DNA of 64,000 nucleotides from assembly GCF_030813115.1 (NCBI RefSeq), contig NZ_JAUSTY010000002.1:291958-355957 (forward strand). Direction: 5' to 3'. Under the pieces are notes generated by a model. The model saw only the letters and a list, made by a program, of their open reading frames with translations. It had not been told where the DNA came from and did no database searches. The stretch is from Bacillus horti (GTDB taxonomy: Bacteria > Bacillota > Bacilli > Caldalkalibacillales > JCM-10596). Shown here one piece after another: positions 18,631 to 27,952 of this stretch. The position numbers were made by a program, and so were the translations under genes. Numbering within the stretch: the first letter of the stretch is position 1; each line of letters begins with the position of its first letter.

Positions 18631-19644
18631 ATGATTAAGTATCCGCTTTTGACACAAGGGGCAGCTATTGGTGTGACTTCGCCGTCTTCTGGAGTAAATG
18701 ATGAACTGCACGACTTACTTTACCTTTCCTTTAAAAGTTTAGAAAGTAAAGGCTACACAATTAATTCAGGACAAACTATATGGACGCAACACAAAGCAAA
18801 GTCTGCACCAGCCATAATAAGAGCAAATGAATTTAATAAAATGATGACTGATGAACAGATTGATATCATCATTCCCCCATGGGGAGGTGAGCTATTAATC
18901 GAGATTCTTGAACATCTAGATCTTGAGCGATACCAACCAAAATGGGTTTTGGGTTATTCAGATACAAGTGTTTTACTACTAGCCATTACATTAAACACAG
19001 GCATTGCTACAGCTCATGGAACAAATTTAATTGATTTGCGAGGTGAATATTCAGATTCTACAACGGAAATTTGGCAATCTGTTTTATCGACTAAAGCAGG
19101 TAAATCTATCGTACAATATTCCTCGGAAAAGTTTCAAAAGCAGTGGAACCATTCTGATCCTTCACCATGTGTTTTTCACTTAACAGAGGAGACAAAATGG
19201 AAGACTGTTACCAATACTAAGGTTAGAGCACAAGGTCGTTTACTTGGTGGATGTATTGATGTAATTAGACATTTAATTGGTACACCATACGGTGACGTAA
19301 AGCATTTCCAACAACAGTATATTAATAATGAGCCATTCATTTGGTATATAGAAAATTGTCAGCTATCGACCACTGAATTACGCCGATCTCTAGTTCAGAT
19401 GAAATTAGCGGGATGGTTTGATCATTGTTCTTGTCTTCTATTTGGAAGAAGTGACGGGAATAGAGCTATTGATCAATATACCGTTGAGGATATTTACAAG
19501 GAGCTCTACGAAGAATTAAAGATTCCAGTAGTCTATGATATTGATTGCGGACATGTACCACCTCAAATCACATTCATCAACGGAGCACATGCTGAGATTG
19601 AAGTAGAAGAGGGAAGAGGGATTGTCAAGCAGCTTTTTATCTAA
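18631..19644 (+). CDS. LD-carboxypeptidase / MccF-like S66 family peptidase
   Basis: A 337-residue S66 serine peptidase. The nucleophile is in GYSDTS (about residues 106-111), the glutamate region is GRLLGGCIDVIRHL and the histidine is in DCGHVPPQ near 308. S66 enzymes either trim murein tetrapeptides (LdcA) or inactivate microcin C-type compounds (MccF). The extended C-terminal region and absence of a signal peptide fit the MccF/cytoplasmic branch, which is my preferred but uncertain reading. It stands alone. Confidence 0.82.
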   Translation: MIKYPLLTQGAAIGVTSPSSGVNDELHDLLYLSFKSLESKGYTINSGQTIWTQHKAKSAPAIIRANEFNKMMTDEQIDIIIPPWGGELLIEILEHLDLERYQPKWVLGYSDTSVLLLAITLNTGIATAHGTNLIDLRGEYSDSTTEIWQSVLSTKAGKSIVQYSSEKFQKQWNHSDPSPCVFHLTEETKWKTVTNTKVRAQGRLLGGCIDVIRHLIGTPYGDVKHFQQQYINNEPFIWYIENCQLSTTELRRSLVQMKLAGWFDHCSCLLFGRSDGNRAIDQYTVEDIYKELYEELKIPVVYDIDCGHVPPQITFINGAHAEIEVEEGRGIVKQLFI

Positions 19645-19707
19645 GACTTCAAAAGCTATAGGGATAAATACATGTTAGTCGGTTTAAAAGCAGAAATTAA
19701 ATAATGC

Positions 19708-19764
19708 TTGAACCTTACGTAACGTCATCTTTTATAATGGATTGAAAGCTGACATAACGTAAGG
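19708..19764 (+). promoter_or_regulatory. MerR-type promoter with 19-bp spacer and inverted repeat, upstream of hslO
   Basis: -35 TTGAAC (19708-19713) and -10 TATAAT (19733-19738) are 19 bp apart, the over-long spacing of promoters activated by MerR-family proteins. The spacer carries CTTACGTAACGT, and CCTTACGTAACGTC (19713-19726) recurs inverted as GACATAACGTAAGG (19751-19764), 12 of 14 matching. The operon's second gene encodes a TipA-type MerR regulator, the obvious candidate to act here. Confidence 0.7.
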
Positions 19765-19782
19765 AAAGGAAATGAAGATATA

Positions 19783-20658
19783 ATGAATATAATTATAAAA
19801 TCATTAATTTTTAATAAACAGGTTCGTTTATATTTTGTCGATAATACAGCGTTGATTAAAGAGATCTTAGCGCTAAACCAGATCAAGAGTAAGCTGTTCA
19901 ATTTGGCTCTTGGAAAAACGGTTTCAGGGCTTAGTCTGCTTTCTGCAACGATGAAAGGAGAGCAAAGGCTAAGTGCTACAATAACGATGAGCAACCCACG
20001 TTATCAGATTTTTGCTGATGTTGAGGCAAATGGTAATGTGAGAGGTTACGTTAGTAAAAGCGTACTAGAAGGAAACATCGAGGCTGTCACCCTTTCAGAG
20101 CTTATTGGAGACAAAGCAGCTATCCGAGTCATTAAAGGATTTAAAATGAATCAATTTACAGGGATTACGGATATGCCATACAAAACCCTTGACGAGGATA
20201 TTTCCCATTACTTTAAGCAAAGTGATCAAATAGAGACTATCATTAAAACAAATATTGAATTTGATGAAAATCACCGACTTTTATCCAGCTACGCTATGTA
20301 TGCACAATTACTCCCAGGTGCTCCTCAGCATTTACTAATGCCTATCAAAGAAAAGCTGAATATGAGCTCAGTATTCTTTAATGACATTCGATATATGTGC
20401 ACCCAACAGATTGAGGATACGTTAAATGAGATGTTTTCTGATGCTCAGCTTATAGGCTGTCAACACCTGCAATTTTTCTGTGTTTGCTCTAAAGAAATGT
20501 TCTATGGTTTACTTTATTCAATAGATCGGAAGAATTTAGAGAAATCTATTCGGGCAGAGCAGTCGGTTAACTCAACTTGTCATGTTTGCGGGAGAAGCTA
20601 TGTTTTCTCTCCTTCTGAGATTCAAGCTTTTCTTGAAAGAGGTGAAATAATTGAATAG
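19783..20658 (+). CDS. hslO: Hsp33-family redox-regulated chaperone
   Basis: A 291-residue Hsp33 protein, a holdase switched on by oxidative unfolding. The C-terminal zinc switch is complete: CVC (about residues 232-234) and CHVC (about 265-268). It is first in a two-gene operon and overlaps the next gene by 8 bp. In B. subtilis hslO is elsewhere (beside coaX/cysK); here it is paired with a TipA-type MerR regulator and a MerR-like promoter, so control by an effector molecule or stress is likely. The N-terminal substrate domain is divergent compared with YacC-type Hsp33, so it may be a second, specialised copy. Confidence 0.85.
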   Translation: MNIIIKSLIFNKQVRLYFVDNTALIKEILALNQIKSKLFNLALGKTVSGLSLLSATMKGEQRLSATITMSNPRYQIFADVEANGNVRGYVSKSVLEGNIEAVTLSELIGDKAAIRVIKGFKMNQFTGITDMPYKTLDEDISHYFKQSDQIETIIKTNIEFDENHRLLSSYAMYAQLLPGAPQHLLMPIKEKLNMSSVFFNDIRYMCTQQIEDTLNEMFSDAQLIGCQHLQFFCVCSKEMFYGLLYSIDRKNLEKSIRAEQSVNSTCHVCGRSYVFSPSEIQAFLERGEIIE

Positions 20659-21370
20659 TCAGTGGAAGGTTGGAGAATTAGCGGACCTTACAGGACTCTC
20701 CATCCGTACGTTGAGATATTATGATCAAATTGGGCTGTTCACGCCATCTAAATATACAGATGCTGGCCATCGTCGGTACACACATAATGATTTGGAAAAG
20801 CTTCATCAAATCCTTGTCCTAAAACAAATGGGCTTATCCTTAGATAATATTCAAGAGCTGATAAAACGGGATAAAAAACAATCGGTAATGGATGTCATCG
20901 AAACACAAATGAAGCGTGTCCAATCCGAGATTGAAGAGCAAGAACATTTGCTTAGACAATTAAAATCTATCAAAAATGAGCTTTCTCATAATAAAGTAGT
21001 TTCTGTTAAGGAGCTTACCTCGCTGTTTGAGCTAATGAAATTGAACCGCTCTAAATACTTTACAGAGGAACAGCTTGATGAATTAAAAGCTTTTTATGAG
21101 AGCTTAGAGAAAGATGCCATGGGAGACTTTGAGAAAGAATTTACTCAGCTTCTGTTCCAATTAAGAGAGAATAAAGACCAGGGAATCCCCCCGAGTCATC
21201 CTACAGTAAAAGAGTTAGCCTTGAGGTGGAAGAAGATAACTTATTCAACATTAGAAGGTAATCCGGAATTAATAAAAAGTGTAGAAGCCTTTTATGCGGA
21301 GAATCCTGATGTGGCTATGGGTCAAGGAATTGATGCTGATTTATATGCCTATATTCAGAAAGCCTTATAG
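20651..21370 (+). CDS. MerR family transcriptional regulator with TipAS effector domain
   Basis: A 239-residue TipA-like activator: a winged helix-turn-helix (ELADLTGLSIRTLRYYDQIG, residues ~5-70), a dimerising coiled coil (~75-110) and a C-terminal TipAS domain (~120-239; ALRWKKITYS, YAENPDVAMGQGIDADLYAY). TipAS domains bind thiopeptides or other hydrophobic compounds. Start is TTG 20651 after GAGGTG, overlapping hslO. It probably activates its own operon through the 19-bp-spaced promoter at 19708. Confidence 0.88.
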   Translation: MNSQWKVGELADLTGLSIRTLRYYDQIGLFTPSKYTDAGHRRYTHNDLEKLHQILVLKQMGLSLDNIQELIKRDKKQSVMDVIETQMKRVQSEIEEQEHLLRQLKSIKNELSHNKVVSVKELTSLFELMKLNRSKYFTEEQLDELKAFYESLEKDAMGDFEKEFTQLLFQLRENKDQGIPPSHPTVKELALRWKKITYSTLEGNPELIKSVEAFYAENPDVAMGQGIDADLYAYIQKAL

Positions 21371-21388
21371 ACCTTATAGGATTATTGA

Positions 21389-21436
21389 AAGGGTTAGTAG
21401 AATACCCAAGTTCAAGTCCACTAGCCCTTATTATAT
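21389..21436 (+). terminator. Probable terminator after the MerR gene
   Basis: AAGGGTTAGT (21389-21398) pairs with ACTAGCCCTT (21420-21429), then ATTATATT, a weak T tail. Confidence 0.5.
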
Positions 21437-21511
21437 TAAGGGAGCTTATTTCTCATAAAGATAGTTAATAATAATTTGGGAATCAGAGAGCATAATAGTA
21501 GCAAAGAAGAA

Positions 21512-21534
21512 GAGCTGATCAATCAGCTTTTTTA
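21512..21534 (+). terminator. Second terminator-like hairpin before tdh
   Basis: AGCTGA-TCAA-TCAGCT followed by TTTTTT. Confidence 0.65.
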
Positions 21535-21538
21535 ACGT

Positions 21539-21616
21539 TTAAAAAGTATAAAATTTATACCATGTTTTCTTCAAATTTTATACTTTCTGAGGGCAGGACA
21601 TAGGACGTGATAAAAG
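21539..21616 (+). repeat. Intergenic stem-loop repeat, copy C (upstream of tdh)
   Basis: Module 1 only: AAAAAGTATAAAATTTAT (21541-21558) and TCAAATTTTATACTTTCT (21571-21588), with loop TACCATGTTTTCT, then GAGGGCAGGACATAGGACG, which is shared almost base for base with copy B. Module 2 is absent. The rest of the gap 21371-21732 holds two terminator-like hairpins and the tdh promoter. Confidence 0.8.
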
Positions 21617-21650
21617 TCATATTATTTGTTCATTCGGCATGGACATCTTA

Positions 21651-21680
21651 TTTACTCTTCTATTATAAAGGTGCTATAAT
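21651..21680 (+). promoter_or_regulatory. Extended -10 promoter of tdh-kbl
   Basis: -35 TTTACT (21651-21656), 18-bp spacer, extended -10 TG-C-TATAAT (21672-21680), 52 bp before the tdh start. Confidence 0.65.
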
Positions 21681-21732
21681 GTTATAAAATCAATACTTTA
21701 CACTGATTTAATAACTGAGAGGAGAGTTCACC

Positions 21733-22773
21733 TTGAACGGAAAGATGAAAGCAATTGTAAAGCATCGCGAGGGATTTGGTGCAGAATTACAGATGGTAGA
21801 TATACCAAAAATCAAACCAAATGAAGCGTTAATTAAGGTAAAAGCTACGTCTATTTGTGGGACGGATGTTCATATTTATACATGGGATGCATGGTCTGCT
21901 AGTCGAGTTAAAACCCCGTATGTCTTTGGTCATGAATTTGCTGGTGAGGTTGTAGAGGTAGGGAGTCAGGTGACTAATGTTCAGGCTGGAGATCATGTCT
22001 CTGCTGAAACACATATTATCTGTGGAGAATGTCCCCAATGTCTAACAGGTCAATATCATATTTGTCGTGAAACACAAATAATTGGAGTGGACACGCAGGG
22101 GTGCTTTGCTGAATATGTTGCTCTACCAGCTACTAACCTGTGGAAGAATGATAAGGAGCTTCCTTTCGAAATCGCTTCTGTCCAAGAACCAATGGGGAAT
22201 GCTGTACAAACCGCCTTGTCAGGTCCGATTGTGGGTAAAACAGTAGCTGTGATTGGTTGTGGACCAATAGGCTTGATGGCAGTAGCGGTAGCGAAGGCTT
22301 CAGGAGCTTCCGAGGTCTATGCTATAGATATTAATGAGTATCGTTTGGACATTGCTTCTAAAATTGGAGCTACAGCTACCATTAATTCTGGGAAAGAAAA
22401 TCCAGTGGAGAGAGCAAAACAACTTACGCAGGGAAATGGTGTAGACGTTATATTAGAAATGTCTGGGCACCCTATGGCTATTGACCAAGGATTTAAAATG
22501 GTGACGAATGGCGGGCGTGTGTCTATGCTAGGCTTACCAACTCAAAAGGTCGAGCTTGATATCACTAATGACATCGTATTTAAAGGTATTCAAGTGCATG
22601 GTATAACAGGTAGAAAAATGTTTGAAACGTGGTTCCAAACGTCAGGCCTTTTAAAAACGGGTGCCATTGATATGAATTCAATTATTACACATACATTTAG
22701 CTTAGAGGAGTTTGAAAAAGGATTTGATTTGATGATTAAGGGACAGTCAGGTAAAATTGTATTGATTCCTTAA
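21733..22773 (+). CDS. tdh: L-threonine 3-dehydrogenase
   Basis: A 346-residue zinc-dependent medium-chain dehydrogenase that oxidises threonine to 2-amino-3-ketobutyrate with NAD. Catalytic zinc ligands lie in ICGTD (C42) and GHEF; the structural zinc cysteines are in CGECPQCLTGQYHIC (about 97-111); the NAD Rossmann motif is GCGPIGLMA. Start is TTG 21733 behind AGAGGAGAG; ATG 21745 would give a slightly short N-terminus. It is followed by kbl, which completes threonine breakdown to glycine and acetyl-CoA. Confidence 0.93.
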   Translation: MNGKMKAIVKHREGFGAELQMVDIPKIKPNEALIKVKATSICGTDVHIYTWDAWSASRVKTPYVFGHEFAGEVVEVGSQVTNVQAGDHVSAETHIICGECPQCLTGQYHICRETQIIGVDTQGCFAEYVALPATNLWKNDKELPFEIASVQEPMGNAVQTALSGPIVGKTVAVIGCGPIGLMAVAVAKASGASEVYAIDINEYRLDIASKIGATATINSGKENPVERAKQLTQGNGVDVILEMSGHPMAIDQGFKMVTNGGRVSMLGLPTQKVELDITNDIVFKGIQVHGITGRKMFETWFQTSGLLKTGAIDMNSIITHTFSLEEFEKGFDLMIKGQSGKIVLIP

Positions 22774-22846
22774 TAAATGGTGTGATTGGAACGAATGTTT
22801 TACTGAATAACATTGAAAATCCAATTAGATAAAGGAGGCTACAAAA

Positions 22847-24025
22847 ATGAAGGGCTTTGAATATTTAGAGCAGGAACTACAAGAAATGAAAAATAAGGGG
22901 TTGTATCGTTCTTTAACGGACATCCAAGGTGAGCAGGGGGCTACTGTTCAAATAAACGGGAAGGAATTAATTCAGCTATCGTCCAATAACTACTTAGGTC
23001 TTACTACACACCCTCGTTTGCGTAAAGCGGCTATAGAAGCTGTTGAAAAGTATGGTGCCGGAACAGGATCTGTTAGAACAATTGCTGGAACATTCTCTAT
23101 GCATGAAGAGTATGAGCGTAGGCTTGCTGAGTTTAAGCATACAGAAGCAGCTTTGGTGTTTCAGTCTGGCTTCACGGCTAACGTTGGAGTTCTTTCCTCC
23201 CTTTTAACGGATCAAGATGTAGTAATCAGTGATGAGCTTAATCATGCTTCTATCATTGATGGGATTCGTTTGACAAAGGCTGGGCGAAAAATTTATAAGC
23301 ACAATGACATGGCAGATCTTGAGCAAGCTCTAAAAGAAACACAGGAGTATCGCAAACGCTTAGTGGTAACAGACGGAGTATTTAGTATGGACGGTGATAT
23401 TGCTTTACTTCCAGAGATTGTAGAATTAGCTGAAAAATACGACGCCCTAGTCATGGTAGATGATGCTCATGCTAGTGGAGTGCTCGGTGCTAATGGTCGT
23501 GGAACAGTCGATCATTTTGGTTTACATGGACGTGTACATATTCAAGTGGGCACCCTAAGTAAAGCTATCGGTGTGTTAGGAGGATATGTGGCAAGTACTA
23601 AAGCTGTACGTGATTATCTTATCCATAAAGCTCGGCCATTCCTATTTAGTACGTCACACCCACCGGCTGTAACAGCTGCTTGTGACGCTGCACTCGATGT
23701 CCTGCTTGAAGAGCCTGAACTAATTGAAAAGCTGTGGGACAACACAAAGTTCTTTAAAAAAGGCTTGGAGGAGCTGGGCTTTGACACAGGTCGTAGTGAT
23801 ACGCCAATTACACCGGTTATCATTGGAGATGAAGCGGCTTGTATGAAATTTGCAGATGAACTCATCCAAGAGGGCGTATATGCTCAAGGAATTGCTTTTC
23901 CTACAGTAGCCAAAGGGAAAGCAAGAATACGTACAATTGTATCTGCTGTACATAGTAGAGAACAGTTAGAAAAGGCATTATTTTCCTTTGGCAAAGTAGG
24001 TAAGAAATTAAGTATTCTAGGCTAA
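22847..24025 (+). CDS. kbl: Glycine C-acetyltransferase (2-amino-3-ketobutyrate CoA ligase)
   Basis: A 392-residue PLP enzyme of the alpha-oxoamine synthase family. Motifs: [28 protein letters not shown], and the PLP lysine in TLSKAIG (about residue 239). It cleaves 2-amino-3-ketobutyrate with CoA to glycine and acetyl-CoA. The gene follows tdh by 73 bp with an AAAGGAGG site, one operon as in B. subtilis. A terminator closes the unit at 24137. Confidence 0.93.
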   Translation: MKGFEYLEQELQEMKNKGLYRSLTDIQGEQGATVQINGKELIQLSSNNYLGLTTHPRLRKAAIEAVEKYGAGTGSVRTIAGTFSMHEEYERRLAEFKHTEAALVFQSGFTANVGVLSSLLTDQDVVISDELNHASIIDGIRLTKAGRKIYKHNDMADLEQALKETQEYRKRLVVTDGVFSMDGDIALLPEIVELAEKYDALVMVDDAHASGVLGANGRGTVDHFGLHGRVHIQVGTLSKAIGVLGGYVASTKAVRDYLIHKARPFLFSTSHPPAVTAACDAALDVLLEEPELIEKLWDNTKFFKKGLEELGFDTGRSDTPITPVIIGDEAACMKFADELIQEGVYAQGIAFPTVAKGKARIRTIVSAVHSREQLEKALFSFGKVGKKLSILG

Positions 24026-24136
24026 AAGTGTTGATAATACTAGGTTTATATCTATAAATGACCCTGTGACAATCATGTGAACGTCTTGTCGACTTAGGCT
24101 TGGTTATGCTATTCTATGTATGTACTGACTTCGAAT

Positions 24137-24180
24137 TTGGTATAATTAGAAAGAACAATTGTACCAATTTGTTTTTTTTT
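24137..24180 (+). terminator. Intrinsic terminator after kbl
   Basis: TTGGTATAATT (24137-24147) pairs with AATTGTACCAA (24157-24167, one G-U), then TTTGTTTTTTTTT. The remaining gap to ctaC (24181-24408) holds no gene; CGGAGTAGAACTTTTCTT near 24299-24316 faintly resembles the end of repeat module 2. Confidence 0.85.
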
Positions 24181-24408
24181 GTGTTCTATCTACCTTGACC
24201 GCTTTTGAATTTTTACACTGACGGAGAATGAGAAACTGGCAATGAGCATGTTGCACCGCTGAAAAGTATACAACATAGAAGCCACACTTAGAGGATTCGG
24301 AGTAGAACTTTTCTTGCAGCAGATTTTAAGCCTATGAAAGCTGTTAGTCTTAAAATTTGGTTTGGATTTGGTAGAAGATATCAACAGAGAAAGTGGGGTT
24401 TATGTGTA

Positions 24409-25437
24409 ATGAGTCATTGGCCATTTGTGAAACGCTTACTTCCAATAGTAGCGTTGGCTTTGCTACTTGCTGGATGTGGGGCTCCAGAACTTTCTGCCCT
24501 GAATCCAAGTGGAGCAGTAGCTGAAAAGCAATTATCTTTGATTATCTTGAGTATTTCCATTATGGTCTTGGTTTTTGTCGTGGTAGCGATTATCTTCACT
24601 TATGTTGTTATTCGTTATCGTGAACGTCCAGGACAGGAAAAAGAAATTCCAGTACAGGTGGAAGGGAACCACAAGCTAGAGATTATCTGGACTGTTATTC
24701 CTATTCTACTCCTTATCGTACTCGCCGTGCCAACGGTTATGACGACGTTTTCTTTAGCTGAAGAGGCACCGGAAGATGCGTTCTGGGTTGACGTAACCGC
24801 TCATCAATACTGGTGGAACTTTGAGTATCCTGACACTAATATTGTTACGGCACAGGAGCTTGTGATTCCAACTGGTGAAAGAGTGTACATTAACTTAGAA
24901 TCAGCTGATGTTATTCACTCCTTCTGGGTACCTGCATTAGCTGGTAAAATGGACACCAATCCTGACAATACGAACAAAATGTATATTGAAACGGACACGC
25001 CTGGTATTTATGACGGACGTTGTGCAGAGCTTTGCGGTGAGGCACATGCCCTTATGAATTTCAGAGTGGTAGCCTTAGAGCCTGCCGAGTATAACAACTG
25101 GGTAGCAGGAATGCAGAACTTCGATGAGGAAGTTGTTTCAGCTCAAGCTACTGAAGGTCGTGAATTATTTGCTCAAAGCTGTATTGGCTGTCATGCTGTT
25201 GATGCCTCTCAGCCTGGCTTAGGTCCTAACCTAGCTGGCTTTGCAGAGCGTGGAACGATTGCAGGATTTTTAGCCAAGTCAAGTGATAACCCTGAGGAAG
25301 CTGACGCTAATCTGAAGGCATGGATTAAAGAAGCTCAAGCGGTTAAACCAGGAAATGCTATGCCGAATTTTCTTGATTTAAATGATCAGGAGTTAGATGC
25401 AATCGTTGAGTATCTAAATTCATTAACGCTTGACTAA
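24409..25437 (+). CDS. ctaC: Cytochrome caa3 oxidase subunit II
   Basis: About 342 residues. The N-terminus is a lipoprotein signal with lipobox LLAGC (Cys23), then two transmembrane helices, the cupredoxin domain with CuA ligands (CAELCGEAHALM near residue 205) and a fused C-terminal cytochrome c domain with CIGCH near 257-261. The fused haem c defines the caa3 type, which takes electrons from cytochrome c. Start ATG 24409 gives a normal lipoprotein signal; in-frame codons further upstream do not. First gene of ctaCDEF. Confidence 0.92.
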   Translation: MSHWPFVKRLLPIVALALLLAGCGAPELSALNPSGAVAEKQLSLIILSISIMVLVFVVVAIIFTYVVIRYRERPGQEKEIPVQVEGNHKLEIIWTVIPILLLIVLAVPTVMTTFSLAEEAPEDAFWVDVTAHQYWWNFEYPDTNIVTAQELVIPTGERVYINLESADVIHSFWVPALAGKMDTNPDNTNKMYIETDTPGIYDGRCAELCGEAHALMNFRVVALEPAEYNNWVAGMQNFDEEVVSAQATEGRELFAQSCIGCHAVDASQPGLGPNLAGFAERGTIAGFLAKSSDNPEEADANLKAWIKEAQAVKPGNAMPNFLDLNDQELDAIVEYLNSLTLD

Positions 25438-25474
25438 TCACAGTAGGAATAGACGTAAAAGGGGGTAGACATTA

Positions 25475-27340
25475 GTGTCTCAAGTGAAGAAGTATACGGG
25501 CGTTATGGATTGGCTAACGACCGTTGATCATAAGAAGATCGGTATATTATACCTCATAGCTGGAACCTTCTTCTTTCTATTAGGTGGGCTGGAGGCTATG
25601 CTGATTCGTGTTCAGCTTATGTATCCAGGAATGACTCTTTTAGCTGGAGATATGTATAACCAGGTTCTAACCATGCATGGTACAACCATGATCTTCTTGG
25701 CAGCTATGCCACTATTATTTGGTTTTATGAACTTTATAGTACCTTTACAAATTGGTGCTCGTGACGTAGCATTCCCATTTGTTAATGCACTTGGGTTCTG
25801 GTTGTTTTTAGCAGGGGGAATTATCTTAAACATTAGCTGGTTTGCTGGAGGAGCTCCTGATGCGGGGTGGACAGCCTATGTTCCACTAGCCAGTGAGTAT
25901 AGTGGATCGGGAATTGATTTCTATGTGCTTGGTCTACAGGTTTCGGGTATTGGTACTTTAGTTGGGGGAATTAACTTCCTAGTAACGATTATCAATATGC
26001 GTGCTCCAGGAATGACATTCATGAGAATGCCACTATTTACGTGGTCATCCTTTGTATCATCTGGACTTATCCTACTTGCATTCCCTGCATTAACTGTAGG
26101 TTTAACTTTACTAATGTTTGATCGTGTATTTGGTTCAGTATTCTTTGATGTTTCGGCCGGAGGTAGTGTTATCCTTTGGCAACATATTTTCTGGATCTTT
26201 GGACATCCAGAGGTTTACATCTTAATCTTACCTGCGTTCGGTATTATTTCTGAAGCTATTTCTACCTTCAGTAGAAAACGTCTTTTTGGATATACGGCAA
26301 TGGTATTTGCTACTTTACTTATTGGTTTCCTAGGCTTCATGGTATGGGCTCACCACATGTTTACAGTTGGTTTAGGTCCGGTGGCTAATGCGATATTTGC
26401 CGTCCTCACCATGGCGATAGCGGTGCCTACAGGGATTAAAATCTTTAACTGGCTCTTCACGATGTGGGGTGGACAAATTAAATTTACCACAGCTAATCTT
26501 TTTGCTGTAGGATTTATCCCATCCTTCGTTATGGGTGGAGTAACAGGGGTTATGTTAAGTGTGCCTCCTGCTGACTATCAGTATCATGATTCCTATTTCG
26601 TAGTTGCCCACTTCCACTATGTAATTGTTGGTGGGGTAGCGTTCGGTCTATTCGTAGGAGCGTATTACTGGTGGCCGAAGATCTTCGGAAAAATGCTTAA
26701 TGAAAAGCTTGGAAAGTGGAATTTCTGGACGTTCTTTATCGGCTTCCACCTGACGTTCTTCCCACAGCATTTCCTTGGATTAATGGGGATGCCTAGACGT
26801 TACTTTACGTATATGCCAAATCAAAGCTTAGAATTTGGTAACTGGTTAAGTACAATTGGGGCAATAGGAATGGCAGTTGGTACTATAATCTTTGTTGTGA
26901 ACATCATAGTTTCTGCAAAAGGACCAAAGGCTCCTGCAGATCCTTGGGATGCACGTACACTTGAATGGTCTATTCCTTCACCACCACCAGAGTATAACTT
27001 CAAGCAAACACCTTTGGTTCGTGGAATTGATACTTTATGGCTGGAAAAAATGGCTGGAAACAAAGGGGTTACACCTGCTGAGCCAGTTTCAGATATTCAT
27101 ATGCCATCGCCATCGATAAGTCCATTAATTATGTCCATTGGATTGTTTATCGCTGGTTTAACTTTAGCTATGCAAGCATTACCTTTCTTTGCTGATAATA
27201 GAACGCTACTATATATTATTACAGGTATTGGAATAGGGATTACGTTGATTACGATGTTATTCCGTTCTCTATACGATGATCATGGATATCACATTCATGC
27301 AGAAGAGCTAGAAGATGGAGATAAGGGGGTAAAAGGCTGA
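25475..27340 (+). CDS. ctaD: Cytochrome caa3 oxidase subunit I
   Basis: A 621-residue haem-copper oxidase core subunit with 12 or more membrane helices. The CuB histidine-tyrosine motif (GHPEVYILILP), the His pair of WAHHMFTVG and the haem-binding HFHYVIVGG are all present, so it is an active proton-pumping terminal oxidase subunit. GTG start after AAAGGGGGT. It overlaps ctaE by one base (TGATG). Confidence 0.96.
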   Translation: MSQVKKYTGVMDWLTTVDHKKIGILYLIAGTFFFLLGGLEAMLIRVQLMYPGMTLLAGDMYNQVLTMHGTTMIFLAAMPLLFGFMNFIVPLQIGARDVAFPFVNALGFWLFLAGGIILNISWFAGGAPDAGWTAYVPLASEYSGSGIDFYVLGLQVSGIGTLVGGINFLVTIINMRAPGMTFMRMPLFTWSSFVSSGLILLAFPALTVGLTLLMFDRVFGSVFFDVSAGGSVILWQHIFWIFGHPEVYILILPAFGIISEAISTFSRKRLFGYTAMVFATLLIGFLGFMVWAHHMFTVGLGPVANAIFAVLTMAIAVPTGIKIFNWLFTMWGGQIKFTTANLFAVGFIPSFVMGGVTGVMLSVPPADYQYHDSYFVVAHFHYVIVGGVAFGLFVGAYYWWPKIFGKMLNEKLGKWNFWTFFIGFHLTFFPQHFLGLMGMPRRYFTYMPNQSLEFGNWLSTIGAIGMAVGTIIFVVNIIVSAKGPKAPADPWDARTLEWSIPSPPPEYNFKQTPLVRGIDTLWLEKMAGNKGVTPAEPVSDIHMPSPSISPLIMSIGLFIAGLTLAMQALPFFADNRTLLYIITGIGIGITLITMLFRSLYDDHGYHIHAEELEDGDKGVKG

Positions 27341-27951
27341 TGCACTCAAATGATCTGAAAACCCTTCCTCCTAACCCAGAGCGTGCAACACTGGAAGGTA
27401 AAAATAAATTCATGGGCTTTTGGCTTTTCCTTGGTGGAGAAACCGTATTATTCGCTACATTGTTTGGTACATTTTTAGGATTAAGAAACCAAACAGCAGG
27501 TGGACCTACTTCTCAGGAAATCTTCCATTTAGACTTAGTTGCAATCATGACAGTTCTTCTCTTAACGAGTAGTTTAACAAGTGTTTTTGCAACGATTGCA
27601 ATGAAAAATAATCAATTTATGAAGATGCAGGTTTGGTTAGGGATTACTGTTATTTTGGGACTTGCATTCCTTGGAATGGAGATCTATGAGTTTGTTGTTT
27701 ATGTTTCTGAGTATGGATTAGGCTTTACAACGAGTGCATTTGCTTCTTCTTTCTATGCCCTTGTTGGATTCCACGGAGCTCACGTACTATTTGGTATACT
27801 GTGGATTATTACCCTAATGCTACAAGCTACTAAGAAAGGTCTAACAGTAACGACAGCACCTAAGTTTTATGTGGCTGGGTTATATTGGCACTTCGTAGAT
27901 GTTGTGTGGATCTTCATCTTTACTGTAGTATATTTAATGGGGGTGGTATAA
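27340..27951 (+). CDS. ctaE: Cytochrome caa3 oxidase subunit III
   Basis: A 203-residue membrane subunit with five helices (MGFWLFLGGETVLFATLFG, ALVGFHGAHVLFGILW, YWHFVDVVWIFIFTVVYL). The conserved glutamate in GGETVLF and the WHFVDVVW motif are typical of COX3. Translationally coupled to ctaD. Confidence 0.95.
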   Translation: MHSNDLKTLPPNPERATLEGKNKFMGFWLFLGGETVLFATLFGTFLGLRNQTAGGPTSQEIFHLDLVAIMTVLLLTSSLTSVFATIAMKNNQFMKMQVWLGITVILGLAFLGMEIYEFVVYVSEYGLGFTTSAFASSFYALVGFHGAHVLFGILWIITLMLQATKKGLTVTTAPKFYVAGLYWHFVDVVWIFIFTVVYLMGVV

Positions 27952-27952
27952 C

